Shown here in pieces: positions 7,807-16,907 of a stretch of 64,000 bases of DNA. The notes under the pieces are model-generated. The model was not told the DNA's origin. It was given only the letters and a program-made list of their open reading frames with translations, and ran no database searches. Within the stretch, counting starts at the first letter, position 1. Each line of letters begins with the position of its first letter. Source of the DNA: Kapaibacterium sp044224925 (GTDB lineage: Bacteria > Bacteroidota > Ignavibacteria > Kapaibacteriales > Kapaibacteriaceae); contig JBGAJM010000009.1 of the NCBI GenBank assembly GCA_044224925.1, positions 1 to 64,000 on the forward strand. Reading direction: 5' to 3'. The position numbers were made by a program, and so were the translations under genes.

Positions 7807-8553
7807 CTAGCGTGTCACACCGGCCTGCGTCAGTACTTCTATGCAGAACTTACGTTTGTACTCCTTTGCATACTCAAGAGCCGTCTTCCCCGTGAAGTCC
7901 ATCAGTGTAAGATCGGGTTTGTGGTGGATCAAGAGCTTCAACATCTCGTCTTCACCGAGGAAACACAGCAACATCGCAGGCGTCCTGCCCTGAAGGTCTC
8001 GGGTATCGGGGTTCGCTCCCTTTTCCAGCAATTCCATCATCACGTTCAAATGCCGATTCCCGCAGGCGATCATCAAGGGAGAATTACCCTTTGCATCCTT
8101 GACCTCGAGATTGGCCCCAGCGTCACACAGCGCCGTCACAGGCTCGTTGACGCCTTTTTCCGCTGCGATCATGAGTGGGGTTCGCGCTTTTCGGTCGAAA
8201 ACGTTCACGTCCGCCTTTGCTGCGATCAAGCGTGAAACGATCACAGAACGAGAGTTGAAAACAGCTCCGAGAAGTGCCGTCATCCCGTTGTTCGACTTGA
8301 GGTTCACATTCGCACCCGCTGCCAAGAGAACCTCCACCATGGCGGAATCCCCTGCCACCGACGCTACCATCAGGGCTGTGAGCCCTTCGGCGTCTTGCTC
8401 GTTCACGTTCGGAGCCTTCTTCTTTGACGAAAGGAGTTTCTGAACACTCTTTACGTCACCGCTCTTCGCAGCGTCCACAAGTCCTTGAGCTGAGACGAAC
8501 AACGGGCCCGAACAAATGAACAGGCCCGTCAGTAGAAATGCGACAAATCTCAT
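7807..8553 (-). CDS. Exported ankyrin-repeat protein
   Basis: 248 residues with a signal peptide (MRFVAFLLTGLFICSGPLFVSA, cleavage near residue 22), then about six ankyrin repeats filling the rest. The repeats show the usual G-T/R-PLM-A pattern, for example GLTALMVASVAGDSAMVEVL, RTPLMIAAEKGVNEPV and GNSPLMIACGNRHLNVMMEL. Ankyrin repeats form protein-protein binding surfaces, and export puts this one in the periplasm. It is last in a minus-strand run of four envelope genes, 15 bp after a lipoprotein gene, so a shared envelope function is plausible but unproven. Confidence 0.85.
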   Translation of the reverse strand: MRFVAFLLTGLFICSGPLFVSAQGLVDAAKSGDVKSVQKLLSSKKKAPNVNEQDAEGLTALMVASVAGDSAMVEVLLAAGANVNLKSNNGMTALLGAVFNSRSVIVSRLIAAKADVNVFDRKARTPLMIAAEKGVNEPVTALCDAGANLEVKDAKGNSPLMIACGNRHLNVMMELLEKGANPDTRDLQGRTPAMLLCFLGEDEMLKLLIHHKPDLTLMDFTGKTALEYAKEYKRKFCIEVLTQAGVTR

Positions 8554-8568
8554 AGTACCGTTCTGATG

Positions 8569-9153
8569 TTAGAATCCTTGCTTCTGGATGAAGATACCCT
8601 GATCGACCTTCGCAAAGAACTCTTGGTAGAATTTTTGGTCTTCGATCACGTAGACGTCCATCGGTTGGCCTTGATTGTCAAGGACCTTCGCCTGGAAGTT
8701 CGCACGTACCTTGCAACGCTTCCCAAGTTCGCTAACATTGATACTGGCCTCGACTTGCTTGAATTTTCCGTACCGCGGAGGGGGGTTGTTGGTCGTCGAC
8801 GAGCGGTTTCCGTATCCCGAGCCCTTGAACACGGTCTCGAAGATCTTTCCCCAGTAGTCGTCCCCCGAACTCGCACCCGAACCGGTTGACGTGGTGCCCA
8901 GATCGATCTCCTTTGTGGCCGTGATCAACCCAAGGTCCATCACGGCGTTCTTGACCACGAAGCCGTCGTCCTGGAGCACATTGAGCATGGCCTTCATCAC
9001 GAGCTTCACGTCGTTCGTATCGAACTCACGTGTCTGATACTCGCGGATCTGTAGCTGGGTCTTCGGCGGAGGTGTGGTCGGAGGACGGTTGATGATGGTA
9101 CACGACGCCAACATCAAGCCGCCCAGGACCGTCCCAAGAATGATTCGGATCAT
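8569..9153 (-). CDS. Lipoprotein of unknown function
   Basis: 194 residues. The N-terminus MIRIILGTVLGGLMLASC ends in a clear lipobox (LASC), so the mature protein is lipid-anchored at Cys18. A proline-rich linker follows (RPPTTPPPK). The folded part has an alpha-beta pattern, including NDVKLVMKAMLNVLQDDGF and a Gly/Ser-rich insert around residues 90-115. I do not recognise the family with certainty. It lies in the same minus-strand run as the BamE-like lipoprotein and the ankyrin protein. Confidence 0.75.
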   Translation of the reverse strand: MIRIILGTVLGGLMLASCTIINRPPTTPPPKTQLQIREYQTREFDTNDVKLVMKAMLNVLQDDGFVVKNAVMDLGLITATKEIDLGTTSTGSGASSGDDYWGKIFETVFKGSGYGNRSSTTNNPPPRYGKFKQVEASINVSELGKRCKVRANFQAKVLDNQGQPMDVYVIEDQKFYQEFFAKVDQGIFIQKQGF

Positions 9154-9167
9154 GTGACTGTGCTTTC

Positions 9168-9584
9168 TTAGAACTTGCTCTGACGGTAGGAATAGGAAGC
9201 GACACGGCCCTTCTCGTCGTACTTGATCACCACCGTAAGTGTTCGCTGTGTTGTGCTCGCGGCACCCGACTGGTTCGAGAAGCCTCCAAGGATCAGAAAC
9301 AGAGAGTTCTGACTTGATGAGTACGATGCTTCGGTCGCGATCTTGTCGTAGACCCAGGTCTCATTCTCGTTCTCGTCCTTTGTGACGATGTTCGGTGAGC
9401 CAAGCGCTTCTGTTACTTCCGCACCCGACATACCTTTACGGATCTCCTTCTGCACGACGCCAACCGTGATGTTCCGCTCCTGCGTGGAGCGAAGGTCGTT
9501 CTGATTGTCTTGCACGGACTTGCATCCGACCGCAAGGAACGAGGCGGCAGCAAGGGTGGAAAGGATTATGGTCGTTCGTTTCAT
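9168..9584 (-). CDS. BamE/SmpA-like small lipoprotein
   Basis: 138 residues from the ATG at 9584. MKRTTIILSTLAAASFLAVGC has a lipobox (AVGC). The mature part contains VVQKEIRKGMSGAEVTEALGSPNIV, the helix-turn that marks the SmpA/OmlA (BamE) fold, followed by beta strands (ETWVYDK and RTLTVVIKYDEKGRVASYSY). BamE stabilises the outer-membrane protein assembly machine, but many short lipoproteins share the fold, so the role here is inference. The track-extended start at a TTG 12 bp upstream is unlikely because a normal signal peptide begins at the ATG. Confidence 0.75.
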   Translation of the reverse strand: MKRTTIILSTLAAASFLAVGCKSVQDNQNDLRSTQERNITVGVVQKEIRKGMSGAEVTEALGSPNIVTKDENENETWVYDKIATEASYSSSQNSLFLILGGFSNQSGAASTTQRTLTVVIKYDEKGRVASYSYRQSKF

Positions 9585-9611
9585 GATGTTCACCAAAGAG
9601 GAGTGTTCGAA

Positions 9612-10382
9612 TTAGAATTGTGCTACGAATCCAATGCTGAAATGAATGATGTTCGAAGGGTCGATGGTCGATTGATACTGTTCATAGCCCCCATTGTCAA
9701 GCACACGATACCGCGTGACCGTGGTCGATCCGCCCCACAAGTATCGCATGCGCATGTCCAACAGAATTCGATTCACAGAGTTGGGCAGTGTTACGATCTC
9801 GGCGAGCTTCACACTAAGACCCGCCCCGATGCCGTACTTGAGATCGGCATCCGTTGAATGCTTGGACTCCGTTCTCTCCGAACCTGCATGTGTTGCCGAA
9901 ATGGTGTAGGATGAATTCGTGATCGCCACACCGAACACGCCCTCTGCATACGGATAGACCCAATTTGCGATGTTCGGTTGAACGCGTACAGAGAGGGTGA
10001 GTGGCATGTTCAGCACTTGCGAATCATAGTCCACGGTATCGGTGAATCCGGACGGAGAGGTGAGGAGACGCTGTACATGATCACCACCACTGAAGAGCAT
10101 GCCGAACTCACCGACGATGGCCACGGGAACAGGATCGAAGTAGTATCCTGCATTGAGATCGAAGCCATATCCGGTGCCCGGCAGACCCAGTTTCAGGAGC
10201 GAATCACGATACGAGCCTTGTGGATTGCCCACCATGAAATGAAGACCGGCAAACCAGTTGAGCTTTTGCTTGGCAGCATTCTCTAGCAGCTCTTGATCGG
10301 TCGGCGGATTCGTCTGCGCGCGAACGATCGTTGAACCAGCCAACAAGATCGCCGTCGCCAAAAGTGTGATGGATCGTTTCAT
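9612..10382 (-). CDS. Outer-membrane beta-barrel protein
   Basis: 256 residues from the ATG at 10382, chosen because MKRSITLLATAILLAGSTIVRAQ is a clean signal peptide while the upstream extension is not. The mature protein is made of alternating amphipathic strands (for example GYGFDLNAGYYFDPVPVAIV and KYGIGAGLSVKLAEIV) and ends in phenylalanine (GFVAQF), as outer-membrane barrels do. It is first in the minus-strand run of four envelope genes. No specific transport role can be assigned. Confidence 0.8.
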   Translation of the reverse strand: MKRSITLLATAILLAGSTIVRAQTNPPTDQELLENAAKQKLNWFAGLHFMVGNPQGSYRDSLLKLGLPGTGYGFDLNAGYYFDPVPVAIVGEFGMLFSGGDHVQRLLTSPSGFTDTVDYDSQVLNMPLTLSVRVQPNIANWVYPYAEGVFGVAITNSSYTISATHAGSERTESKHSTDADLKYGIGAGLSVKLAEIVTLPNSVNRILLDMRMRYLWGGSTTVTRYRVLDNGGYEQYQSTIDPSNIIHFSIGFVAQF

Positions 10383-10576
10383 GCGAACAAAGCTGTTGAA
10401 TTTCTGAGTATTTCCGAAAAAGAGCAACCAGTACGGCCGTTCAGGACATTGGTTGCGTTGACGTGTAGTAATGAGCGTCTCGTGTAATGATGTGCATATA
10501 ACGAAATCGAAACTCGGATTCGCTCGGGTTCACACGGAGTTTTGCGGATCACTCACAGCGCAACCGGGGGGAACCG

Positions 10577-11512
10577 ATGCTGAGTCGACGCGAAATGCTC
10601 AAGACAATGTCCATCGCAGGCGCAAGTGTTGCGATGGGTGCATATCCCGATGGGGTATGCCATGCCGCCATGCCGCCTTCCTTCATCCCAGACCTTTCCC
10701 AAGTGAACGGAAACGGACTTTGGTCCTGCTGGATAGGTCATTCGACAGTCCTACTCAATTTCTTTGGTACGTGGATCCTGACCGATCCGGTGTTGTTCGA
10801 TGCCTATGGATTGAGCATCCTCGGACTTACGATCGGTCCACACAGGGTTCATGCCCCGGCGTTGACCCTGGACCAGATCCCAACACCTGATCTGATCCTT
10901 CTGTCGCATGCCCACCTTGATCACATGGATCGACGGACACTTTCGGCTCTTTCTGAGAGAGCGCCGAACGAGATCGATGTGATCACGGCCATGAACACAT
11001 CGGACGTGATCGAAGATCTTGCCTTTCGCTCGATGGATGAAATGGACTGGGGCGACACTACAACGATCCATGGCATACAGATCAAGGCATTACGTGTGAA
11101 GCACAATGGATGGCGTATGCCCGGCGAGGCTTGCAGAGCCGCTGGTCAGCACCGCACAGGACGAAGCTTCAACGGATATCTCCTCGAAAAGAATGGTGTT
11201 CGATTGGTGTTCGGGGGCGATACGGCATTCACACCTGCCTTCAAGGACATTCGAAAGCCGATCGATGTTGCCTTCATGCCGATCGGGGCGTACGACCCGT
11301 ATCCGGATACGCATTGCACACCAGAAGAGTCTCTTGCAATGGCGGATATGATGGGCGCGCGGTTCATGTTCCCGATCCATCATGCAACGTTCAAGCAGAG
11401 CGAGGAGCCAATGTCCGAGCCACTCCATCGATTGAAGAAGGCGCTGCGCTCATCCGCCTCGTCGCTCGCACTCCACGCCGTCGGACAATCATTCCTCCTA
11501 CCTCTCACGTGA
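10577..11512 (+). CDS. Tat-exported metallo-beta-lactamase-fold hydrolase (NAPE-PLD/UlaG-like)
   Basis: 311 residues. The N-terminus MLSRREMLKTMSIAGASVAMGA has a twin-arginine motif (SRREMLK), which suggests folded export to the periplasm. The hydrolase domain starts with WIGHSTVLLNFFGTWILTDPV and has the metal-binding signature SHAHLDHMD (HxHxDH), a later ligand strand FGGDTAF and a C-terminal PIHHATF histidine. This order is that of the NAPE-PLD/UlaG branch, whose members hydrolyse phosphodiesters or lactones. The substrate is unknown. The ATG is preceded by a GGGGGG tract serving as ribosome-binding site. Confidence 0.83.
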   Translation: MLSRREMLKTMSIAGASVAMGAYPDGVCHAAMPPSFIPDLSQVNGNGLWSCWIGHSTVLLNFFGTWILTDPVLFDAYGLSILGLTIGPHRVHAPALTLDQIPTPDLILLSHAHLDHMDRRTLSALSERAPNEIDVITAMNTSDVIEDLAFRSMDEMDWGDTTTIHGIQIKALRVKHNGWRMPGEACRAAGQHRTGRSFNGYLLEKNGVRLVFGGDTAFTPAFKDIRKPIDVAFMPIGAYDPYPDTHCTPEESLAMADMMGARFMFPIHHATFKQSEEPMSEPLHRLKKALRSSASSLALHAVGQSFLLPLT

Positions 11513-11548
11513 ATTGCGGAAGTTGCAGTTCACGCTTTCGAGGTATCT

Positions 11549-12418
11549 ATGCGCTTCCTCCCTATTCTCCTCATGATCTCGCTTGCAAGTTGCAAGGGTG
11601 GCAAGGCAGATGGTCCACCATCAGCGTCAGACACCCTACCTGTACGAACCTCATTCGCCGCTCAGTCCATCTGGAACGATGGGCGTGCAGAGGTTGCCAC
11701 GTATGCAAGCACTCGTGTTGTGTACGGAAAATCTCGCTCGTTCGAATCGGTGGTCATCACCGTGAAGGAAGACTTCAACCAGCAATTCGATGTGAAGACG
11801 GACTCATACGAACGCACCGACCTGCGAGCCATGATGAAGGTGATCATCGTGCAACGCATTCAAACGGACTCGTATCCTTACAACTACATGACGAGTATGT
11901 TCTTTGAGCGCTCTGCTCCGAACATCCTTCACAAGGCCACGACGAGTTCTCAAGAGTGGTGTGGCACTACGTTCAAGCACATCACAGCCGACAGTGTTGT
12001 TCACTACGCATACGACTCGTACTGGGATGGTGAAGGCGTTGGAACGAGAACGCTTCGATCAGCAGTGTTCTTTGAGGATCAACTGATCTACACGTTACGC
12101 ACGCTTGACTTTTCGAACGGATACACGACGAAGATCGAGCTGTATCCGACCATGATCACGTCGAAGGCCGTGCTTTCTGAGCCCGTGTCGGCCACGGTGA
12201 CGGTGGGAAGCGACATGCTGGATGCGGCTGCCTTGCAAGACGGCTCGTCGTTCGCGGCAACGGAGTGCTGGAGAGTAACGGTCAAACGAGCGAACGGACC
12301 AACGAACGAGTATTGGTTCTCGAAGACATTTCCGCACGTGCTGTATCGATTCACGTCGGACGATGGACGGTCGATGCGTCTAGCATCCATACGTCGGTCG
12401 GCCTACTGGCAGCACTAA
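11549..12418 (+). CDS. Lipoprotein of unknown function
   Basis: 289 residues beginning MRFLPILLMISLASC, a short signal with lipobox LASC. The rest is beta-rich with many Thr/Ser and no recognised motif; a DUF3108-like fold (periplasmic, strand-rich, with YWFSKTFPHVLYRF near the end) is possible but not certain. GAGG six bases before the ATG is a reasonable ribosome-binding site. Its TAA overlaps the TAG of the convergent gene as CTAA, so the two genes share stop-codon bases. Confidence 0.72.
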   Translation: MRFLPILLMISLASCKGGKADGPPSASDTLPVRTSFAAQSIWNDGRAEVATYASTRVVYGKSRSFESVVITVKEDFNQQFDVKTDSYERTDLRAMMKVIIVQRIQTDSYPYNYMTSMFFERSAPNILHKATTSSQEWCGTTFKHITADSVVHYAYDSYWDGEGVGTRTLRSAVFFEDQLIYTLRTLDFSNGYTTKIELYPTMITSKAVLSEPVSATVTVGSDMLDAAALQDGSSFAATECWRVTVKRANGPTNEYWFSKTFPHVLYRFTSDDGRSMRLASIRRSAYWQH

Positions 12419-13566
12419 GGTCCGCCCGTCCAACCGTGTCGCTCGAAGACCACCCTGAGCAGTTGATGAAGCTCTTCGAGCGAACCCGTCCCCCAGTCGT
12501 GAACAATGCAGGTAAAACTCTGCTCGCCCACGCCGAGCGTGATGGTGCAATTCCGTTGGTTCGATGGAATGCTCTGCGCTTGGTCGATCACCGTCACCAG
12601 ATGTTCTCGCACAAGAGTATCGCCGAGACATCGTTGAACGGCGCGTTCGACCTGTTCTGTTTCTTCCCCGGTGAGATCGAAGGCCATGGCAGGTTCTCTG
12701 CCATGAAACGGCTTCTTCCACGCTGCAGCTGTTCCGTCGGTGTACACGGCAACGGAAACGGCTGCACAACCAATGGCACAGGGTTGACATTCGATCACGG
12801 CAAGTGGTATGCGGAGAGCGTGGATGATGTCGCTCGATGGGACGATGCCGGGAAAGACGTCCTCGGAGAACGATGTGTCGATCTGCGGCTCTTTGTGCAT
12901 GCCACGCGTCGTGGCGGTCACATAACCAACATCGAACGACAGTAAGGCCCACGACTCATTCTCGATACCCGGACGCAGATCGCGCAGGATCCCCTCCAGA
13001 TCCACTCGCAACGTATCGGCACTGTGTCTGATGAATGAGGAGATCACATAGGTGGCATCGAGTGATCCATTGTACACATCCTTTTCCACGAATCTGAATC
13101 CGAGTGTGTTTTGCCTTTGTACACCGGTTCTCTGTCGGTGTGCTGCCACCCCCACCCGATCGGGATAGGATTGTCGATAGGTCGTGTTACTGAACGTTGC
13201 ATACAACACCGTATCACGCCCATCCACCATCACTCGCATGCGGTCCTTGTCTTGCTCCCCGTCCCACGAGCCGATCACGGCAAGTTCGAAGGCGACGTTC
13301 ACCATGGTGTGTGGAGGAAGTTCACGCAGCGTAAGACTCACGGTCTGTTCGCCGTACCGACCGAACACCTGTCTTTCCGACGCGGGATCGCGAGTGAGCT
13401 GTAGTGGGCCGCTCCACTGCTTGCGAAGCGAGGCCATATCCACGGTGTCGAATCGAACGGAGTACAGCGAACGAACGAGGGGTTGCGCACCAACGTGCTC
13501 ACGCACTGCCATCAAGAGCATGATGCACGATAGCGCGGCATTCACGATGTTTGACGCAGAGCTCAT
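12415..13566 (-). CDS. Exported protein of unknown function
   Basis: 383 residues. The N-terminus MSSASNIVNAALSCIMLLMAVREHVGAQ looks like a signal peptide cleaved after GAQ. The following 190 residues resemble a beta-sandwich (RMRVMVDGRDTVLYATFSN, then NTLGFRFVEKD). The C-terminal part has a cysteine-rich stretch (ECQPCAIGCAA) and a helical end. I do not recognise the family. It is divergent from rarA with 18 bp between starts. A TAACTTG sequence ends five bases before the ATG, close to the -7 box but one base short, so the mRNA may be leaderless. Confidence 0.7.
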   Translation of the reverse strand: MSSASNIVNAALSCIMLLMAVREHVGAQPLVRSLYSVRFDTVDMASLRKQWSGPLQLTRDPASERQVFGRYGEQTVSLTLRELPPHTMVNVAFELAVIGSWDGEQDKDRMRVMVDGRDTVLYATFSNTTYRQSYPDRVGVAAHRQRTGVQRQNTLGFRFVEKDVYNGSLDATYVISSFIRHSADTLRVDLEGILRDLRPGIENESWALLSFDVGYVTATTRGMHKEPQIDTSFSEDVFPGIVPSSDIIHALRIPLAVIECQPCAIGCAAVSVAVYTDGTAAAWKKPFHGREPAMAFDLTGEETEQVERAVQRCLGDTLVREHLVTVIDQAQSIPSNQRNCTITLGVGEQSFTCIVHDWGTGSLEELHQLLRVVFERHGWTGGP

Positions 13567-13584
13567 TGCATCAAGTTAGGTGAT

Positions 13585-14910
13585 ATGAACGGATTGTTCG
13601 ACGACACAGACCAGCCTCGTCATGCGGTACCGTCGGGTCCGTTGGCAGAGCGTGTGCGCCCGCGTACCATCGACGATGTTGCCGGACAGCAACACTTACT
13701 TGGGCCCAATGGACCTCTTCGCTCGTTCGCAGAGCGTGCAGAGCTCCCCTCCATCATTCTATGGGGACCTCCGGGTACTGGCAAGACCACACTTGCCTTT
13801 GCACTCGCATCGACATCGCATATGCGCATCGAGCGACTCTCGGCCGTCGAGGCCGGCGTCAAGGAACTTCGCGAAGTGGTGGCAAAGGCGGAACGGCGGC
13901 GAGCCAATGGCGAGCGTTCGATCCTGTTCATCGACGAGATCCATCGATTCAACAAGGCGCAGCAAGATGCGCTTCTGCACGCCGTTGAAAAGGGCATCGT
14001 CACGCTGATCGGCGCCACGACCGAGAATCCATCCTTCGAAGTGAACGCAGCGTTGTTGAGTCGTTGTCAAGTATATCGACTTCGATCGCTCGAGTCGGAA
14101 GATCTGCGGCACATTGTCGAGTCAGCGCTTTCAACCGACGAGGCAATGCTGTCGATGCAAGTGGTCGTGGACGATTGGGACGCCCTCTTTGCCATTGGTA
14201 GTGGTGATGCGCGCACAACCCTGAACGCTGTGGAAGCAGCGGCATCGCTTGCCACACCAGCGTCAGACGGTTGCGTCCACATCACTCGCGACGTGTTGCA
14301 ACAAGCCGTTCAACGGAAGATCGTGCAGTACGACAAGGCTGGAGAATCCCACTACGACACGATCTCGGCCTTCATCAAATCCATGCGTGGCTCCGATCCG
14401 GACGCTGCGTTGTTGTGGCTTGCCAAGATGATCGAGGCTGGTGAGGACGCGCTCTTCATTGCTCGGCGCATGGTGGTGTTCGCAAGTGAAGATGTCAGCA
14501 ATGCCGACCCTGCCGCCCTTCCCCTTGCCCTTGCCGTCTACCAGGCGATCGAGCGTATCGGTATGCCGGAAGGTCGGATCCCACTCGCACAGGGGGTGAC
14601 GTATCTGGCCTCTGCTCCAAAATCGAATGCATCGTACTTGGCCATTGGTGCGGCGCAGCAGGCAGTGGCGGAAGGGATCGACCTTACGGTCCCATTGCAT
14701 CTACGCAATGCCCCAACGAAGTTGATGAAGGCGGAAGGGTATGGGGAATCCTATCAATACCCTCATGCATTCGAGGGACACTTTGTGGACGCGTCGTACT
14801 TCCCAACGGGCACGGAGCCACGGGTGTTCTATGAGCCGAGTCGCGAAGGCGAGGAGGGGTCTATTGCCGAACGATTGCAGGCGTGGTGGCCGGAACGACG
14901 CTCGTCGTAA
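13585..14910 (+). CDS. rarA: Replication-associated recombination protein RarA (MgsA), AAA+ ATPase
   Basis: 441 residues, the usual length. Walker A is GPPGTGKTT (about residues 59-67), Walker B is LFIDEIHRF (about 114-122), sensor 1 is GATTENPSF, and the C-terminal tetramerisation domain with KSMRGSDPDAALLWLAKM and the MgsA end segment are intact. RarA works at stalled replication forks, with SSB and clamp-loader-like activity on duplex ends. Divergent from an exported protein gene and 6 bp from the convergent L,D-transpeptidase gene. Confidence 0.96.
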   Translation: MNGLFDDTDQPRHAVPSGPLAERVRPRTIDDVAGQQHLLGPNGPLRSFAERAELPSIILWGPPGTGKTTLAFALASTSHMRIERLSAVEAGVKELREVVAKAERRRANGERSILFIDEIHRFNKAQQDALLHAVEKGIVTLIGATTENPSFEVNAALLSRCQVYRLRSLESEDLRHIVESALSTDEAMLSMQVVVDDWDALFAIGSGDARTTLNAVEAAASLATPASDGCVHITRDVLQQAVQRKIVQYDKAGESHYDTISAFIKSMRGSDPDAALLWLAKMIEAGEDALFIARRMVVFASEDVSNADPAALPLALAVYQAIERIGMPEGRIPLAQGVTYLASAPKSNASYLAIGAAQQAVAEGIDLTVPLHLRNAPTKLMKAEGYGESYQYPHAFEGHFVDASYFPTGTEPRVFYEPSREGEEGSIAERLQAWWPERRSS

Positions 14911-14916
14911 GTGTGG

Positions 14917-16023
14917 TCACTTCGGAGTATGCGAGGCAGCGGCCTTGCGGCGGGCCTTCTCTCGGCGAAGCTTGTTATAGTTGATCGACTCGCGAAGGTT
15001 GGCCTCGGGTCTGATCACACCGCGCTCGCGCAGAATGGAATCTGCCTCGAGATACCGTTTGCGATTTGGCAGCGCACCACGAACATCCTTGGGGATCTGG
15101 GAGATCGGGATCATGGCCTCTTCAACGTCGAGCGGTTGCTTGGGGAGAGCGATCACCACGTCCTTCGTGGATGTGATGTCGCGCCACGGTCCACCGTACC
15201 GGCGCGAGAAGTCGAAGATATCAAGGATGATCACCGGTGTTCCCGTGAACGGAATGAATCGGTGATTGGAATCCACCTTTGCCGTCCGAACGAATTTGTA
15301 CATCCATTCTGCATCCGTTAGGAACTGGCGTACGCAGGAGTGTGACACGGGCCGACCCGGCATGTCGAACTGATGCATGGCGCTGCCGGCGTACTGATGG
15401 AAGTTCACTGTGAACGGGAGGATCCATGTGCTGTCCAGCGACGAATGGCGCAACCGCTGCTTCCAATTCACAGCGTACCGACCGGGAAACGTTGGTTTAT
15501 GTTCTTCACCACTGTTCACGGCCGCAAAGCGCACGAGCTCACCGTTCTGATAGCAACCGTAGCACTGCCACTTGTTGCTGATCAGGACGATACGAGGAAT
15601 ATCGACGGCCTCGGGATACCATTGCGGAAAGATCGAATAGGCGCGGAGATCTTTGACGATCGTGTCCGGGATCATCACCGTGTCGCCCACCCGATAGTAG
15701 TGAATGTCCTTCCGGTTCACTAGTGTGAGCGCTCGATAGGCGGCCCATGTGGAGTCCGTTTTTCCGTAGGTGCGGCGAAGGGCAGCAAGGGCCTTGGCAT
15801 CGGCGATCACGGTCTTGGTCAGTCCGATCCGTGGAAAGCGGTTGATCACCGAATCGATGTGCCGTTGAAGGGCGACCTTTGCGGATTCCAGAGAATCCGA
15901 TGATCGTTTTGCCGCGGCATCGATGGGTTGCGCCTCTTTGGTGCACGCCACTAAGAGCATGCACGCTATCGTAGCGGCTGCAACGAAGGAGGAGACGATG
16001 TTGGAAGACTGGGGGGAGTTCAT
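14917..16023 (-). CDS. L,D-transpeptidase (YkuD family) lipoprotein
   Basis: 368 residues. MNSPQSSNIVSSFVAAATIACMLLVAC provides a lipoprotein signal (LVAC). The YkuD domain (about residues 140-290) has the catalytic signature HQFDMPGRPVSHSCVRQF: a histidine, then SHSC with the nucleophile cysteine and the following Arg. The usual glycine of SHGC is replaced by serine. Such enzymes make 3-3 cross-links in peptidoglycan or attach lipoproteins to it. The basic C-terminal tail (KARRKAAAS) is an extension. A TAGTTTTG box ends 10 bases before the ATG. Confidence 0.83.
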   Translation of the reverse strand: MNSPQSSNIVSSFVAAATIACMLLVACTKEAQPIDAAAKRSSDSLESAKVALQRHIDSVINRFPRIGLTKTVIADAKALAALRRTYGKTDSTWAAYRALTLVNRKDIHYYRVGDTVMIPDTIVKDLRAYSIFPQWYPEAVDIPRIVLISNKWQCYGCYQNGELVRFAAVNSGEEHKPTFPGRYAVNWKQRLRHSSLDSTWILPFTVNFHQYAGSAMHQFDMPGRPVSHSCVRQFLTDAEWMYKFVRTAKVDSNHRFIPFTGTPVIILDIFDFSRRYGGPWRDITSTKDVVIALPKQPLDVEEAMIPISQIPKDVRGALPNRKRYLEADSILRERGVIRPEANLRESINYNKLRREKARRKAAASHTPK

Positions 16024-16033
16024 TGCTGCACGA

Positions 16034-16041
16034 CAAAACTA
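16034..16041 (-). promoter_or_regulatory. TAnnTTTG -7 box of the L,D-transpeptidase gene
   Basis: TAGTTTTG on the minus strand, exact match, with 10 bases to the ATG at 16023. The expected leader is only a few bases. Confidence 0.6.
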
Positions 16042-16087
16042 CACCACATTCGTACACTACGACCATGCCTTTCGTACTTTGCACCGC

Positions 16088-16900
16088 ATGAAACGCATCC
16101 TCGCCACCATCACGATCGGCTGTGTGGTCATGTCGTGTACCACCGAAAAGCCAGCACCATCTACCGATGCCTCTCCCGCGAAGGCAACAACGGAATCGGT
16201 CCCGCTTGCAACGCATCTTCGCTGTCAGGTGGTTGCTACGCTTCCGCACGACACCATGGCATTCACCCAGGGGTTGCAGGTGGTGAACGGAATGTTCGTG
16301 GAGAGCACCGGCCAGTATGGCACGTCGTCCATCCGCCACGTCAACATCAAAACAGGCAAGGTGTTGAAACGCACCGACCTTGGACCACGGTTCTTTGGAG
16401 AGGGCGTGACCGTCCTGCAAGGCAAGGCCTATATGCTCACGTGGCTCAACCAACAGGGATTCGTGTATGATGCACTCACGCTCCAAGAGATCGGTACGTT
16501 CCGCTACAGTGGAGAAGGCTGGGGACTGACGAACGATGGCACCTACCTGATCATGAGCAATGGAAGCAACACGCTCACTTTCTTGGACCCGGTGAATGCG
16601 CGCGTGATCAAGTCCATCGACGTGATGCTTGACGGTGCACCGCTTCGCGAACTCAACGAACTCGAGTACATCGACGGCGAGATCTGGGCCAATGTATGGC
16701 GTCAGGACGTGATCGTGCGGATCGACCCGGCGACCGGTGTCGTTCGTTCTGTCGTGGATTGTTCGGGTCTGCTACCGTTGACGGAACACACGCCGTCCAC
16801 AGACGTTCTCAATGGAATTGCGTTCGACAGTGTTTCGAAGAAACTCTATGTGACCGGAAAGAATTGGCCACACGTGTACGAGATCGCCACCAGCCCTTGA
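16088..16900 (+). CDS. Glutaminyl-peptide cyclotransferase (bacterial beta-propeller type), lipoprotein
   Basis: 270 residues from the ATG at 16088, where MKRILATITIGCVVMSC forms a lipoprotein signal (VMSC); the longer frame upstream would run into the divergent gene. The body is a five-bladed beta propeller with the family marks HDTMAFTQGL, STGQYGTSSIR, LNELEYIDGEIWANVW, ITVRIDP-type blade ends and DVLNGIAFD. These enzymes cyclise N-terminal glutamine to pyroglutamate, here on secreted proteins. T9SS cargo in Bacteroidetes often carries N-terminal pyroglutamate, so a link to the secreted proteins of this genome is plausible. The phosphatase gene follows after 7 bp. Confidence 0.88.
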   Translation: MKRILATITIGCVVMSCTTEKPAPSTDASPAKATTESVPLATHLRCQVVATLPHDTMAFTQGLQVVNGMFVESTGQYGTSSIRHVNIKTGKVLKRTDLGPRFFGEGVTVLQGKAYMLTWLNQQGFVYDALTLQEIGTFRYSGEGWGLTNDGTYLIMSNGSNTLTFLDPVNARVIKSIDVMLDGAPLRELNELEYIDGEIWANVWRQDVIVRIDPATGVVRSVVDCSGLLPLTEHTPSTDVLNGIAFDSVSKKLYVTGKNWPHVYEIATSP

Positions 16901-16907
16901 TGCCGGT

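Noticed and set aside
11495..11512. TCACGTGAA near the end of the metallo-beta-lactamase-fold gene as a second parS
   Set aside because: Only about 10 of 16 consensus positions match and it lies inside coding sequence.
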